The notes: generated by a model from the sequence alone, not told the origin. Shown: positions 12,241 to 24,920, numbered from the stretch's first letter. The stretch is DNA of 64,000 nt from Cyathus striatus (GCA_025738555.1 JAOVFP010000018.1:1736001-1800000), one strand, 5' to 3'. Numbers and translations: made by a program.

Positions 12241-14410
12241 ATGAACATAAGAATCCTGACACTCAAACTCCACGCTACCGGCAGGAGCACACCACAAGCT
12301 CTCAAAAGCTCTACTCGCCTCCACATACTGCCTATTACCCCCCATACCCCATTTACACCTGTGCGTATATATCGTTCTCCCCCTCCTCCTGCTGCTGCGA
12401 GTCATCGAACGACCACATGGAGTCGAGCGTTGTGGGTGTGACTGGTACTGGTGCTAGAACTTGCTGCCGAGATTCGGGAGATTTAGGGGAACTGGAGTAC
12501 GTTTCCACACTGAGGGCTTTGTTATGGTCGACCATCCGTCCAGGTCCACGCCAGGGGGTTTCATGATCAACCCATCGTGTCTTGAAACAAATGGAGAGGC
12601 GAGATGGACTGGGAAAGGGGAGCAACGAGATCGTTTATCGTTCCAAATGGATTGACGCCCATCGAATAAGGAGGTGGGGCTTCGTATTGGTGGGAGTAAG
12701 AGGAAGAGCCAAAGCTGGAGAGGAAAACGGATTCGACAAGGGATGTGTCTTCTTCGGGGAGTGGGTCCGGGTCCATCTGGAGGTGCATCCTAGCCTGCGG
12801 CTGGTGCGATTGGGGAAAGGGAGTAGGGGAGAGAAAGAGATTACCGGCGCGCTGTTAGTGCTGGTCACTTGGTCTTCGGAAGCCGAATGTGTAGAGGTTG
12901 TATACTGGGGAATCGAGTGCGTTTCATGGGCGCCTGAGGAATGTAGGTTGGACTCAGAAGGGGGAGAAGGCAAAGCAATTCCACCACCTCCGAACCTATA
13001 GTCCCCGGTAGAGGAACACTAGAGGGTCGTCTAGGCATTCGCTCGAACTTACCCTCATCCGATAAAGATCCAACACAGCCTGGACCAGCTCATCCCTCTC
13101 CTTCCCCTCCGACAACTGTGTCCTTTCCTCACACCTCCCCTCCCCTTCCAGATCCCCTCCACACTTCTCCTCCTCGCTCTCGTTGTGGACAGCCTTGAAT
13201 CGGAAGTTGGAGTACTGTAGAGCAGGCGTTTCGCCTGCACTACAAAACTTACAATTTTACGAGCTGCGTTTGCCCAGATCACGTGACTGATATCGCGAAG
13301 ATAACGATATCAAATCTAGCCGTACGCGCAGCAGCGCGCTATCCGTGTTTGCTCTCCCCCTCGTACTTGTCCCCTCCCGCACTTTCCTCCGACGCTAACA
13401 CTTCCAATCCTCCCTAAACGCCGCTATTACGCATCAAGAACTCAAGATCGTCGGTATTGTGCGCTACCAAGAGCCACTAAATACCGCAGTTCCCCCTAAC
13501 TAATCTCTCCCTATGTTTTATCTTTCAAAATTTTCTCTTCAATTCATCGGTACTCTTACTGTTTCATACCATACCTTTTATCCTACTTTAATCTTCGATC
13601 TCAGGCCAATTAATCTCCGTTTTACCAGCTTTTCCATGTTAAGTAAAGTTCGTGTTTCACTCTCTATTTAAACCATGTATCTACTCCTCCCCAACTCAGC
13701 GAATTTTTCCCCACTCTCGGTCGAGTTTTGAGTCTCTGCTTTTGTCCTTAGATTGTTGCTATCGCTCACGGCTATTGTTTTACCGTTTCGATCTCGAAAA
13801 ACCGTCAAGTCTTCGTGTTTGAACCTCATTTCGAAGTTTCCTCTCTCTCTCTACATTCCACCACCCCTGCTTCATTACTAATCGCACTTTTGCACACCTT
13901 AGAACTCCTCAGTCGAACGGACGTTCGACAACTCGTATTATATTTCTTTGTTTAGGCCTTAACCCGCCTATCACCCCTACAGTACACCTTCTATGCTCAC
14001 TTCTCCATGATTTTCTTCTGCTCGAGGGAGCTTGTGCTAGTAGTTTCGAGAGGGCGCCATGGTTCATTTAGATTGTACCCGGGACGTGGTTTTATCGCAC
14101 AATGTTTGCCTGGGATGTGTAGGTGGAGGAGTGGGAGCGAGGAGGGGAGAAAGAGAAAGACGACATTCGGAGTATGAGTCAGACAGATTCGCGTAGGTTA
14201 TTGGTGTTTTGTATGGTGCAAAGGATATTCCAAGTTTGACTGGGGATACTATGCGGTATTAGCATATTGTATAAGATAGTAAAGAGGAAGACATACCCGG
14301 TGTGATGATGTGATGATATGTAATGTTGGCATCTTGCATTCCTCATTGTCAAAATGGAGCAGGATCGAAGAGAGATGCATAAGGTGAAAGAGAGCTCCCA
14401 TGCGAACAAT
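12240..14410 (-). pseudogene. HMG-box family gene copy 4, interrupted by a solo LTR
   Basis: The minus strand holds the N-terminal exon (MRNARCQHYISSHHHTG, GTATGTCTTC donor near 14300), remnants of the box near 14030-14110, then a 766-bp LTR, then the C-terminal Ser/Pro-rich region ending EGENDIYAQV at about 12353. The LTR separates the box from the C-terminal half. Several frame changes are also present. It is the minus-strand partner of the intact gene at 14945-16074. Confidence 0.6.
13216..13981. mobile_element. Solo LTR
   Basis: A 766-bp insertion begins TGTAG and ends CTACA, the usual TG...CA ends of long terminal repeats, and is flanked by GTAC on both sides (13212-13215 and 13982-13985). 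No gag or pol sequence is present, so it is a solo LTR left by recombination between two LTRs. It interrupts HMG copy 4. Its right end resembles the fragment at 5873-6015. The four-base duplication is short, so chance is not fully excluded. Confidence 0.75.
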
Positions 14411-14944
14411 TAACACGCGTTTACAAGCGGAGCCAAACCAGACGTTTCATTCGTGCAGGGGTTGGCAGAGGGGACGTTGAATACGCCATCTCATGGGACA
14501 ACCCAAAACCGGCTCGATGCTCTCCCCCCTGACATTCCCAAAAATGAACAATTGATTTCACGGTCAATGATCACGTGCACATACGCGTTCAACGCATCAA
14601 CAAACTTTAAACGTACTCAACACACCCATCACCAGCGTCGTCCACCTCTCCCCAGGGGGAGAGTAAGGGAACTTTCAATGAACCGTATCGTGGCAGTCGT
14701 GGCTGGGTTTGATTTAGCGTGCGAATAAATCGTAAAACGCCGGCGGCCCTAAAGCCTCTCTGAGCGCTTTAATTTACAGGCGCTAACTACCAAGTAGTAG
14801 AATCACTTTAGTGTGCACACCATATTCACAGCTTGTTCACAGCAGCGCGTTCAGAGCTCCTTTCCAAACCCTCCTACCCTCCCTAACCATCCTTACCATT
14901 ACTCATTGTCGTCAGACTCTCCAAACCAAATTTCTCGCTTCATC
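14410..14944. promoter_or_regulatory. Divergent promoter region shared by HMG and MLKL-like genes
   Basis: About 530 bp separate the HMG 5' end (minus) from the MLKL-like start codon (plus). It contains the conserved block GATTTAGCGTGCGAATAAAT near 14710, a GCCGGCGGCCC-like GC block, and a leader (CACAGCTTGTTCACAGCA, CTCATTGTCGTCAG) repeated upstream of the copies at 23417, 27046 and 52432. The divergent arrangement suggests joint regulation. No TATA box is certain. Confidence 0.5.
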
Positions 14945-16074
14945 ATGCCTCGTGACAACGGAAAGCATATTCGTCGCCTCGAAGCCGTTCGCCTGCTCAG
15001 CGACCTCCTTACCCAAATCACCAACGTGATTCCGATGGTTTCTCATCCAATTAGCGCAATTTCGTCAACGACTGCAAAGATACTCGAGATTGCACTGGTG
15101 AATCCTCTATCCACCAGACAATTTTAATCGTACTAAATCAATTCTTAGACTGTACTAAGAAACAAGGATGGTGTCATGGAGCTCGCAAAGTCTTGTAACG
15201 AAGTAACGAGGATAGTTATCGAGCGTGCTGTCGTTCTAACTCAGGATACAAACTTGCTAGACGATATTGCGGAGCTTCAAGAGTATGTTATACTGTCTCT
15301 AATTTTTATCGTCTGTACAAACTTTATCCAGGGTTTTAAATGATATAGAATCGATGATAAAGAAATATAAGAAGCGAAAGACATTCATGTCCATACTAGC
15401 TGCGAATAGCGATAAAGAAGATATAATTCGGTGCCAGAAAAGAATGCAGCACATGTTAGCGGTTTTCACGGCTACTCGAGCAGTGGAGACTCAGCAAGGA
15501 GTAGCTGTGCTTCAGGAGGGCTCCGTCGAAATTCAGCAAGGAGTAGTCATGCTTCAGGAAAGAGCAGTCGTGGTTCAACAGACGGTAGTGAATACAAGCA
15601 AAAAGGTCGATTCAGTGGCAGTTAAAGTTCAGCAAGGCGTGGCCATGCTTCAGGAAAGCTCTTTTGTGACCCAACAAAGCTCGATGCGGATAGAAAAAAC
15701 GGTGGCCAAGGTATGTACACGATCTTGCAAAGGACTTCCTATAACAATTAAAATCATACTCCAGATTGCGTCTTCATTGGACTCTACCATCGTTCGGGAC
15801 AGCGACAAACCAGCGAAGTCGGAAAGCAACGTAAGCGCCGTGTTATTTTATTTTAAAATTGCTGTTAAAAGCGCTAACGGAATATTTACAGCAAACTTCA
15901 CAGCAAGGACGGAAGCTTTTAATTTCGTATCAAACGCCTACCGGCGTAGGGCCAGAAATAGCCTTCGCTGGTGTCTCGGCTTTTTTTTTTGATCCGTCAT
16001 TAAACGGTGGGAAACCCGGATTAAAACACAAAAGCCGAGACACCAGCGAAGGTTATTTCTGGCCCTACGACTGA
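14945..16074 (+). CDS. MLKL/HeLo-like helical protein with QQ coiled-coil repeats, copy A (open)
   Basis: Five exons fit: 14945-15097, 15149-15282, 15332-15710, 15765-15830 and 15892-16074. All have GT-AG junctions in phase and give 304 residues. Residues 1-145 look like the four-helix N-terminal domain of MLKL/HeLo-type fungal cell-death and NLR proteins: SAISSTTAKILEIAL, MELAKSCNEVTRIVIERAV, LLDDIAELQEVLNDIESMI, YKKRKTFMSILAANSDKED. The next 90 residues are 14-residue repeats of the type VEIQQGVVMLQES, with heptad spacing. The tail carries RKLLISYQTPTGVGPEIAFAGVSAF, conserved in every copy. Here a run of ten T leads into a 28-residue extension through a hairpin. By family analogy it may oligomerise and act at membranes, but no activity can be shown from sequence. 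A divergent HMG copy lies upstream. Confidence 0.65.
15945..16069. repeat. Hairpin at the 3' end of MLKL-like copy A
   Basis: Two 40-base arms (15945-15984 and 16030-16069) are inverted copies with one mismatch. The arm is the end of the last exon, GGGCCAGAAATAGCCTTCGC and onwards. The transcript could fold into a long stem. The same arm pair forms the centre of the palindrome at 29256-29904; the other gene copies have only the first arm. Confidence 0.85.
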
Positions 16075-16165
16075 TGCAACAGGCTACAGCCCATCAATAT
16101 GAATTCATCTCTGTATCTCTACTTTCTCGTTGTCCGTTTTCGTTCAAACTTCACACACAGTCTAG

Positions 16166-17510
16166 TAGGGCTGTATGAAGTTCCAAGTGTTGAAAAAGTC
16201 GCCGCCGCCGTAATTCGGTTGTGCCATGGCCGTATCCACACTGCATAGTCAGAATTGCTGTTTTTTCTTGCTCATGCTGTATAAAATGTGTACTATATTA
16301 TATTCTATACATTTTGGCGCTTTTATGCGAGATATATTCTATGTTTTTGCTATGTTTCATAAATATGAAGTTCCAAGTGTTGAAAAAGTCACCGCTGCCG
16401 TAATTCGGTTGTGCCGTGGCCGTATCCACACTACATAGTTGGAATTGCTGTTTTTTCTTGCTTATATTGTATAAATGTGTACTATATTATATTCTATACA
16501 TTTTGGCGCCTTTATGCGAGATGTATTCTGTATTTTTGCTATGTTTTATCATTTGAAGATTTTTTCCCACGCTCCCCCACGCACTGTTTAGCTTTCCGAA
16601 AACACATCAAATAAATGTTGATTCAAATATATTACATCTCTTCATTATAAAATGCACTCTATCTTAAAATACATAATAATACAAAGTACACTGGGCACGT
16701 AAGAGATCATATTTACTATATCGAAAACTAAATAAGCTCATATATCATTCAACTCGTTACGTTGAATTGTGATATAACTTTTATCTCTCACTTAATCACA
16801 GCTTTACTTGTACACTATTAATTCTGTCTTATAACCCAAAATCTTCATGAGAATATGTAGCATGCGAGATTATCTAGATAACGCATAATGAAGAAATTGT
16901 GTTGAGCTTGATGGTGAGTAGCGATGAGTGGAGGAGCTGGATATTTCAAAGGAGACCTAACATAAACTACTCTAACTATAGCTTAAAAACATTTGAATCA
17001 ACATTTATTCGGTAGATTCAGTACCTTTTCGGAATGTTGAACAATGTGTGGGGGAGCGTGGGAAAAAATCTTCAAATGATAAAACATAGCAAAAACATAG
17101 AATACATCTCGCATAAAAGCACCAAAATGTATAGAATATAATATAGTACACATTTTATACAACATAAGCAAGAAAAAACAGCAATTCTGACTATGCAGTG
17201 TGGATACGGCCACGGCACAACCAAATTACGGTGGCGGCGACTTTTTCAACACTTGGAACTTCATATTTATGAAACATAGCAAAAACATAGAATATATCTC
17301 GCATAAAAGCGCCAAAATGTATAGAATATAATATAGTACACATTTTATACAGCATGAGCAAGAAAAAACAGCAATTCTGACTATGCAGTGTGGATACGGC
17401 CATGGCACAACCGAATTACGGCGGCGGCGACTTTTTCAACACTTGGAACTTCATATATACTACCCGTAATGATACGGCCGTGTGCCATTTACGGATGGTG
17501 TACAGCCCTA
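16166..17510. mobile_element. hAT-type MITE with internally duplicated arms
   Basis: A 1345-bp insertion has the terminal inverted repeat TAGGGCTGTA and an 8-bp target duplication CAGTCTAG (16158-16165 and 17511-17518). Both the duplication length and the TAGGG end are typical of hAT elements. Each side carries two tandem copies of a about 190-bp block (16172-16363 and 16365-16555; inverted at 17070-17260 and 17265-17455), so the arms pair over nearly 450 bp. No transposase is encoded. The small frames inside are translations of the repeated block. It sits in the spacer behind MLKL-like copy A. Confidence 0.9.
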
Positions 17511-17518
17511 CAGTCTAG

Positions 17519-17995
17519 TTTATGCTCCAGAATACATAATATATCATTTGAGTGTTATATGTTTAAGAAATGTCATGCTAGCAGCACTCAAACCTCCACA
17601 TCGCACTACCTTACTTAAATCGTACTGCACAGTAATTGTTTCCCTGATCGACGTTTTATGTCAAGTATTACAGTTAACCAATTGATCACAGATACAGCGC
17701 TTCATCAAGCATTTCTACTTTCACTGGGTGCTCACTAAAATCGTTATCAGCCATACCCGACTTACTCAATTCATCACAGGTGTCCGACTTTCCATAGTTT
17801 CCCACACTTCACATCACAGAACAAAATATAGGAAGGCGTAAGATGTAAATATGTAACAAGAAAGAACATAAGTAAGAGACCGGTATTATGGATACACCTT
17901 AAAGATGAGGACAAGACAGAGATAGACAACAGGCTATAGCTACAGTTTAGGATATGATATGAAAGACGAGATTAGTGGGTATACTACACAGCGAA
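17519..17995. repeat. Unit spacer repeat (continued after the MITE)
   Basis: Non-coding spacer with TTTATGCTCCAGAATACATA, CTCACTAAAATCGTTATCAG and AACAAGAAAGAACATAAGTA. It is shared with the spacers at 24470-24920 and 29730-30180. It continues the sequence that the MITE interrupts. Confidence 0.6.
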
Positions 17996-17999
17996 CAAA

Positions 18000-19720
18000 T
18001 CCCCCACAAAAATCTACGCATGAATATTCTGATACGCAAACCCACCATCGCCCCCGGCACACCACAATCTCTCAAACGCTGACTCTCCACTGGCTCTTGA
18101 CCATATTTCCCTCCCTCATACTATGCATATCCATCCTGCTAGGCGTACATATCATTAGACTGAACACCAACGCAATGTTGTTGGTGAGGGAAGTCGAAGG
18201 ATCGTACGTTATTAAACATGACAGGTGTCACTGGAACGGGGGCTAGTACCATCGTCTGTGCTTGGAATTGCGATTGGGAATGACACTCGATGGGTTCGAG
18301 GAACCTGCGAGGCTTGAGCATACATATCGTTCGAAACAAACGTACTGCTGCTGTTGAGGGTGGTCGAACAAGCATACGTTCTCGAACATTATGGGTGTAG
18401 GTGTCAGCGGTACCGATGTGAGGACTGTAGCATGCTGGGATTGAATGTGTGTTTGGGATTCGAGAGTTCAAGGGAGTCGGAGTACGTTATACTTTCAGCG
18501 CTCTCTAGCTCCTTCCCATTCACATGGCTAACCACGCGCTCAGGCTGAGGACTCTCAGAACCAACCAAGCGTCGCAGATGTAGAGTTCGTAGGGCTAGGA
18601 TATGCGTCCAGTGAGTAGACTTCCATGTCGCGTGCCGCCTGCAATGACTAAATAGACTGCAAAAGCGAGGGAATAAGATCACCCGTCATTCCTAATCGAT
18701 GTATATTTATCTCTATCAAGTACGGTGGGGAAGCGTCGAAGGTAGGTGTGTGTGTGGACGGCCTGAAGCGTTCAGGTATCCGGGATCGAACTACCCCCTT
18801 GTTGCTGTCCACAGAAGTGGAAGTGACGGTGGAGGGAAAAGGGGGAGGTTCCTAGCTCTATGACAGCGCTGGTGGAAGCCGAATGTGTTGGATTGTATGC
18901 GGACGAGTTGAATATGCCAGGTGGGCACCGGAGGAACTGTTGTAAACGATGGAGGAGCGTACAGTAGGCAATGTAGTGTTGCCATATGCACCATAATCAC
19001 CTGGAAGCGGCTCACTGGATGGCCTACGCAGGAGGATTAGCACACACAGCCAGCACCAGCTCATCCCCCTTCTCGCCCTCCAACAAAAGCTGTGCAACCT
19101 CCTCGCACACTCTCTCCTCCACACTACCCCCCGTCCGAATCAGTAGCACGGATACACCTTCCCATGTTCGCCTTTCGCAGCTTTAGTGTAACGGTCCCAG
19201 ATCCCCTCCCACTCGGGGCTCCAGCAATATCCTATGGTCTTGGGCAGCTATGGTTCGTGAAACGAACCAGGGACATATTTTTGACGCACAATGTCAATTC
19301 GGAGCCTGGCGAAGGATGCGTCCCTGGCTGCGCCTCTTGTCTGGGCCTGGTTGTTGGCACCTTCGTTGAAGTGGAAGCAAGGAGGGGGGGAAGGGAAGGA
19401 AGAGAGGGAAAGAAGAGATTTGGAGTCTGAGTCGGAGGGGTCTGCGTAGGCTATTAGTGTGATGTTTGGTTTGAATGGTACTCCAAGCTTGATAGGGGAT
19501 ACTGCGCGGTGTTGGTACACTGTATATGATAATAAGAGGAAGACATACCCGGTGCGATGATGTGACATTGGCATTTGTATTCCTCGTCTTCGTCATCATC
19601 TTGAGAGAAGGGTGGGAAGCAAGGGAAAGAGACGCTCGGAGGCAATAAGAGATGAGAGGGTGGAAAGCAAGGAACAAAGCGTCTGTCATGTGTCAGTATC
19701 CGCGGTGCAAAATTATCTAG
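18000..19720 (-). pseudogene. HMG-box family gene copy 5, frameshifted
   Basis: The N-terminal exon (MPPSVSFPCFPPFSQDDDED) is at 19560-19645 with a GTATGTCTTC donor. A second exon (TKHHTNSLRRPLRLRLQISS) follows. The HMG box near 19250-19340 is almost lost (RLRIDIVRQKYVPGSF remains). The C-terminal region at 18140-19120 is spread over several frames and ends near VGVQSNDMYA. No intact reading is possible. Confidence 0.55.
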
Positions 19721-19744
19721 AAACCCAGGATCGAAGAGATATGC

Positions 19745-20237
19745 ATGAGCATCCAGAGTGACTTAACCGACGACAAACTGGGGAAAAGAGCCTTCGTAAG
19801 AACAACGGACACAATGTTATGCGTCTACAGGTGGAGATGTACCATGCGTTGCATTTGTACATGGTTTTGCGTAGGGGTGGTGGTTTCAAAGTACGGTCCA
19901 ACAAGGGGCCAGTATCTCACTGTATTCCTAGATGATCGCCTCAACCTACTTCGTCCGAGTCCGTCCTCTTCTCCAGAAATAGCCCACCCGCCACCCCTTC
20001 CCCCAACCTTACTGTCATCGTAGGGCTCGGATTGCATCAGAACCCGCTTTCTCTTGACAGAATTAGGGCATGAGCGTCAACGTGCTATGGCGACGATACT
20101 TGATTCCACCTTTTCCTCGAGATTGGCATTAGCGATTTGGAGTAGATGCTAGGGAGTACAAGGGAGAGAAATAGTAAGTCGGAGAAGACATGATGCGGGG
20201 TCGGATGAGTTGGTTGGGCCCATTGGGGCAGATGAAG
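19745..20237. other. Region without a recognised gene
   Basis: Small open frames on both strands overlap each other here and look like chance. The sequence is neither the HMG unit nor any element I can define. Confidence 0.35.
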
Positions 20238-20551
20238 CGCTTCGCGGCCAGCCGAGGCCCGAAGGGACAAATGAAGACAAATAATGTCAAATATAGAACA
20301 TTCGCTGGCTAGTCACATCGAAGTTGTTAAGTATGTACTGAACGTTGAACGTAACGGCCATCCGTAGTACTAATCAAGTACCAATAGTACTGCTTCGCGG
20401 CCAGCCGAGGCCCAAAGGGACAAACGAAATCAAATAATGTCAAATATAGAACATTCGCCGGCTAGCCGCTGGTCACATCGAAGTTGTTAAGTATGTACCG
20501 AACATTGAACGCAACAGCCATCCATAGTACTAATCAAGTACCAATAGTACT
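20238..20551 (+). repeat. Two-copy tandem duplication of about 155 bp
   Basis: The units starting GCTTCGCGGCCAGCCGAGGC at 20238 and 20392 are near-identical through TAATCAAGTACCAATAGTAC. The second copy has a few extra bases (GCCGCTGG region). It is non-coding. Confidence 0.85.
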
Positions 20552-21078
20552 ATTCGTAGTAAGTCTTGACTTCACTCTCAGTTGATGTAGGCTCATACAT
20601 ATTGCATAGGAATTCAAGTTGGAATTTGTCCACTACTCAGTCACTTGTTAAAACCTTGCATTGAGCTTGTAGGCGTTCTCATTCCTTTTAAATATATAAA
20701 CATCAAACTTGACTACACTAACTTTCAAAATTGATGTTAAGTGCATTCTACAAATAAATTTAAGCGCATGTCCAAGCTGCCTGCTTTCAGTTGGACTTCG
20801 GCGCCATAATGGAATGTTTTTACTCTTATGAGACTTCTAGAAGCACCATGGTGCCATATGATCTTCCAGTTTCATTTCGAGCTCACAAGCATAGCATTTC
20901 GAGAGTTTTGGAATCACCAGCTTAAAGTCATACACGTTGCCTATGTACACGAGGTTTACAGCACTGAGCATTCAGAGCGTCCGTGCTTTTACTATACACC
21001 TTCCTGCCTTTCCTTCCTCACCCTAATGTCATCCTTACCAGCTAATCGATTCCCATCGTCCGAACCCTTCATCTCACT

Positions 21079-21240
21079 ATGCCAAGAGACAGAGCCGGGA
21101 CTACCCACCTCCTAGAAACTACCTGTACCATCGTCGATCTCATCGCTCAACTTAGTCCTATCACTTCCTCACCCATTGAGCGTGGTTTCATCCACCACTG
21201 TAAAGATACTTGAATTAAGCAGTGGATAAATATATTGGAT
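21079..21240 (+). pseudogene. MLKL/HeLo-like family copy 2, exon-1 relic
   Basis: The start MPRDRAGTTHLLETTCTIVD matches exon 1 of the family, then a deletion shifts the frame. A matching leader lies at 20750-21078, like that of the 8974 copy. Exons 2-5 are not recognisable downstream, where the (ATAA)n retroposon begins. Confidence 0.55.
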
Positions 21241-21508
21241 GAAGATCTCTTCATTCGCCTCAGTTGGCTTCATAGCGCGGATTTGGTACGAAAATGATGC
21301 AGCGTCGAAGGCCATTGTACAGCTTTGGCTACAGCTGAGAAATGTAAGCAAAAAGGAATTTAAGAGGAATAAAAATTACTACATACATTACACACCTAAT
21401 GTTGGCGCTGTCTATCCACACTCACCCAATCTTCACCGCGAGCAGCATATTGTTTTGTCGGGCAGTAAGAACCCATTATCACAGGCGAACTGTTCTAAGC
21501 AAATGGGG

Positions 21509-21990
<482 letters not shown>

Positions 21991-22000
21991 GCAAATGGGG

Positions 22001-22356
22001 AAGGAGAGGGCCAAGGAGATTATGATGAATACATCACTGCAGTAACATGAGCATCATGAGTAGGAGAATAAATATAGCCACACTGAGACAGAACGAACCG
22101 TGAAAAAGGATAAGTAGACAAATTGTCGTTGCAACTCAGAAACATACAGGCGGTATTCAACATGCTGTCGTATAGTTAGACAAGGCACGGATGAAGCATT
22201 GTGCGCACTGCGAATTGAACAAACAGCGGTGGAGACAAGTCAAAGTCTAGATCTACTGGCGCGCCCAGATCTGTCCCACCACCCACCGAATAATTTCGAC
22301 ACGTTTCTCTAAGATTGTGTCTACGCTAGACACGACTACTGCAAGTTGTGATCACT
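22001..22356. other. Region without a recognised gene
   Basis: Non-coding sequence between the retroposon and HMG copy 6. I see no repeat or open frame worth naming. Confidence 0.35.
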
Positions 22357-23000
22357 TCAAATCAGGTAGCGTATTATGCAGTACTGGGAGCGAGTGTATA
22401 AGCCTTGTGGTGTCATAAAATGTGTAGAATTCGACTGATGAACCGATGAAAGCTCTAGACGGCTCGAACAGGTATACCAGCAGTTCTGGGCAAGTGATCT
22501 TCGAAAGGGAGTCGTTGTTGGTCGTAATTGTAACATGGATGTGTTTAGCACAGAGTCAGAGCAGGAGAACATGAATGCGTTTGGTGGGCGCGGGATGTAT
22601 CTCGATGTTTCTCCCTGACGGCGCAGCAGGTATAGGGGGAGTAGAGGGGGGGGGAACGCAGGACATTCCATGTCTAACCTGGAGGCTCTTTAATGCACAG
22701 GTTATTGTTGGTATGTTTGTGGTGAAAGATATTCCTGTACGCAACGTAGAGTATGTTCCTGGTGTGGTGGGGAATACTGCACTATGTAAGTAGAGAAGAG
22801 GGTTAGATGATGTGTACGGTGCAGAACAGAAGAGACGTACAAGGTACTGTCCAAGCAGCTCGAAAGTCGGTGGGAAGTAGGAGGGCACTAATGAGACCTC
22901 CCAGAGTGAATCCAACAGCGATCTAACATTACGCGCGTACAATGCGTGTCCATAGACTCATCGCCCTTATTCGCCTTGCTATGAAATGAATGTACTTAGC
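22357..23000 (-). pseudogene. HMG-box family gene copy 6, N-terminal fragment
   Basis: Only the 5' part remains. The HMG box starts SRYIPRPPNAFMFSCSDSV near 22570-22625 and loses its match after the first helix. It resembles copy 9 (37.2 kb) more than copies 3-7, so the family has at least two subtypes. The C-terminal region is absent. It is divergent to the broken MLKL-like gene at 23417. Confidence 0.5.
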
Positions 23001-23089
23001 AGCCTCCTGCTCGTGGCACACACGTGGGGGACGCAGTTGGGTTAGAGCTTCTTATCATTTCTTATCATCACTGGATAGAAACATAGTAA

Positions 23090-23416
23090 TACTCGATCCC
23101 TTGCAGAGAGTTTTGAAAGTCTAGGGAAGGATGGATTGGGTCATCGATGGAAGGGATTGGATGTTGGAATCGTGACAGCCATGGCAGGGTTTGCGGCAAC
23201 TTAACGTGTGAATAAATTGCACATAAAGCGCCGGTGGCTCTAACAGGGCTCTAAAGCATTTTCCAGGCACTAACTAAAATGGTAGGACCCCTGCACACCA
23301 CATTCACAGCAACGCATTCAGAGCTCCTTTCGTAACCCTCCTACCCTCCTCAACCATCTCTACCTTTAATCGTCGTCGCCAAACTCTTCAAGCCTTTTCT
23401 TTCTAATTTCATCATC
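23090..23416. promoter_or_regulatory. Divergent promoter region, unit 6
   Basis: It carries GAGAGTTTTGAAAGTCTAGG, CATCGATGGAAGG and a TGTGAATAAATTG variant of the conserved block, then the leader leading into ATGCCTCGCGACAGC. It is the same block as at 14410-14944. Confidence 0.45.
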
Positions 23417-24350
23417 ATGCCTCGCGACAGCGGAAAGCATATTCGTCGCCTCGAAGCCGTTCGCCTGCTCAACGACCTGCTAGCCCAAATCATCAACGTG
23501 ATTCCGATGGTTCCTCATCCAGTTAGCGCAATCTCGTCCATGACTGCAAAGATACTCGAGATTGCATTTGTAAATCTTTTATCCACTAGTCAATTTGAAT
23601 TTCACTAAATTGATTCTTAGACTGTTCTGCAAAACAAGGATGATATTATGGAGCTCGCAAAGTCCTGTCATGAAGTAACGATGATAGTTATTAATCGAAC
23701 TGTCGCATCTCAAGATACAAACTTGCTAGACGATATTGCAGAGCTTCAAGAGTATGTCATAATTTTCTGATTTTTCTCGTCTGTATTAACGTTATCCAGA
23801 GTTTTAAACGATATACAATCGACGATAAGGAAATACAAGAAGCGGAGGACATTTGTATCCATACTAGCTGCGAACAGCGATAAAGAGGATATAATTCGGT
23901 GCCAGAAAAGAATGTAGCACATGTTAACGGTTTTCACGGCTGCTCGAGCAGTGGAGACTCAGCAAGGTGTGACCGTGGTTCAACAAGCGGTAGTCAATAC
24001 AAGCAAAAAGGTCGATTCAGTGGTAGTCGAAGTTCAGCAAGGGGGTGCCATACTTCAGGAGACAGTTGATTTATTGGTACGTATAGCATTGTCTAGAAGA
24101 CTACATTTAAAGATTAATAACATTCTCTAGATCGTGTCTGCGCTAGAGCCTACCATCCCCCGAAACAGTGACAAACTAGCGGACTCGGAAAACAACGTAG
24201 GCCCCGTAAATATTATTTTAAATTGGTGTAAACAGCGCTAACGGAATACCTACAGCAAACTTCACAGCAAGGACGGAAGCTTTTAATTTCGTATCAAACA
24301 CCTACCAGCATAGGGCCAGAAATAGCCTTCGCTGGTGTTTCAGCTTTTTT
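23417..24350 (+). pseudogene. MLKL/HeLo-like family copy 3, premature stop
   Basis: All five exons can be traced. Exon 1 (MPRDSGKHIRRLEAVRLLND) and exon 2 are open. Exon 3 has TAG at 23915-23917 where the open copies have CAG (Gln in CQKRMQHM). The repeat region is shortened to about one 14-residue unit plus KKVDS. The last exon ends in a run of eleven T followed directly by TAA. A single C-to-T change explains the stop. Confidence 0.7.
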
Positions 24351-24359
24351 TTTTTAATC

Positions 24360-24920
24360 TGTCATTGAGTAAATTAATAACCCCTATGACATGCGACAGT
24401 TCATCAATATGAATTCATCCTTGTATCTCCACTTTCCCGTTGTTTGATTTCGTTCAAACTTCACATATTGTCTAGTCTATGCTCTAGAATACATAATATG
24501 TCATTTGAATATTATATGTTTAAGAAATGTCATGCTAGCAACATTCAAACGTCCACGTCGCACTACCTTATTTCAACCAACAGCACCGCACAACTACTAC
24601 ACAACACTTCATTCTTTGATCGACATTTTATGTCAAGTATTACAGTTAAGCAATTGTTTTGCAGATACTGCGCCTCATCAAGCACTTCTGCTTCCACTGG
24701 ATGCCCACTAAAATCGTTATCAGTCACACCTGACTTACATAATCAATTCATCACGGGTGTCCGACTTTCCATAGTTTCCGCACTGCACATCACAAAACAA
24801 AACATAGGAAGGCGTAAGGTGTAAATATGTAACAAGAAAGAACACGGGTGGGGGACCGGTATTATGGCTACATCTTAAAGATGAAGACAAGACAGAGATA
24901 TACAACAGGCTATAGCTACA
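24360..24920. repeat. Unit spacer repeat
   Basis: Non-coding spacer equivalent to 17519-17995 and 29640-30180, with no insertion in it. It shows the uninterrupted form GTCTAGTCTATGCTCTAGAA, against which the MITE insertion at 16166 can be read. Confidence 0.6.

Noticed and set aside
16221..17408. Repeated 60-70-residue frames resembling a small membrane protein
   Set aside because: They are translations of the 190-bp block that is duplicated and inverted inside the MITE.
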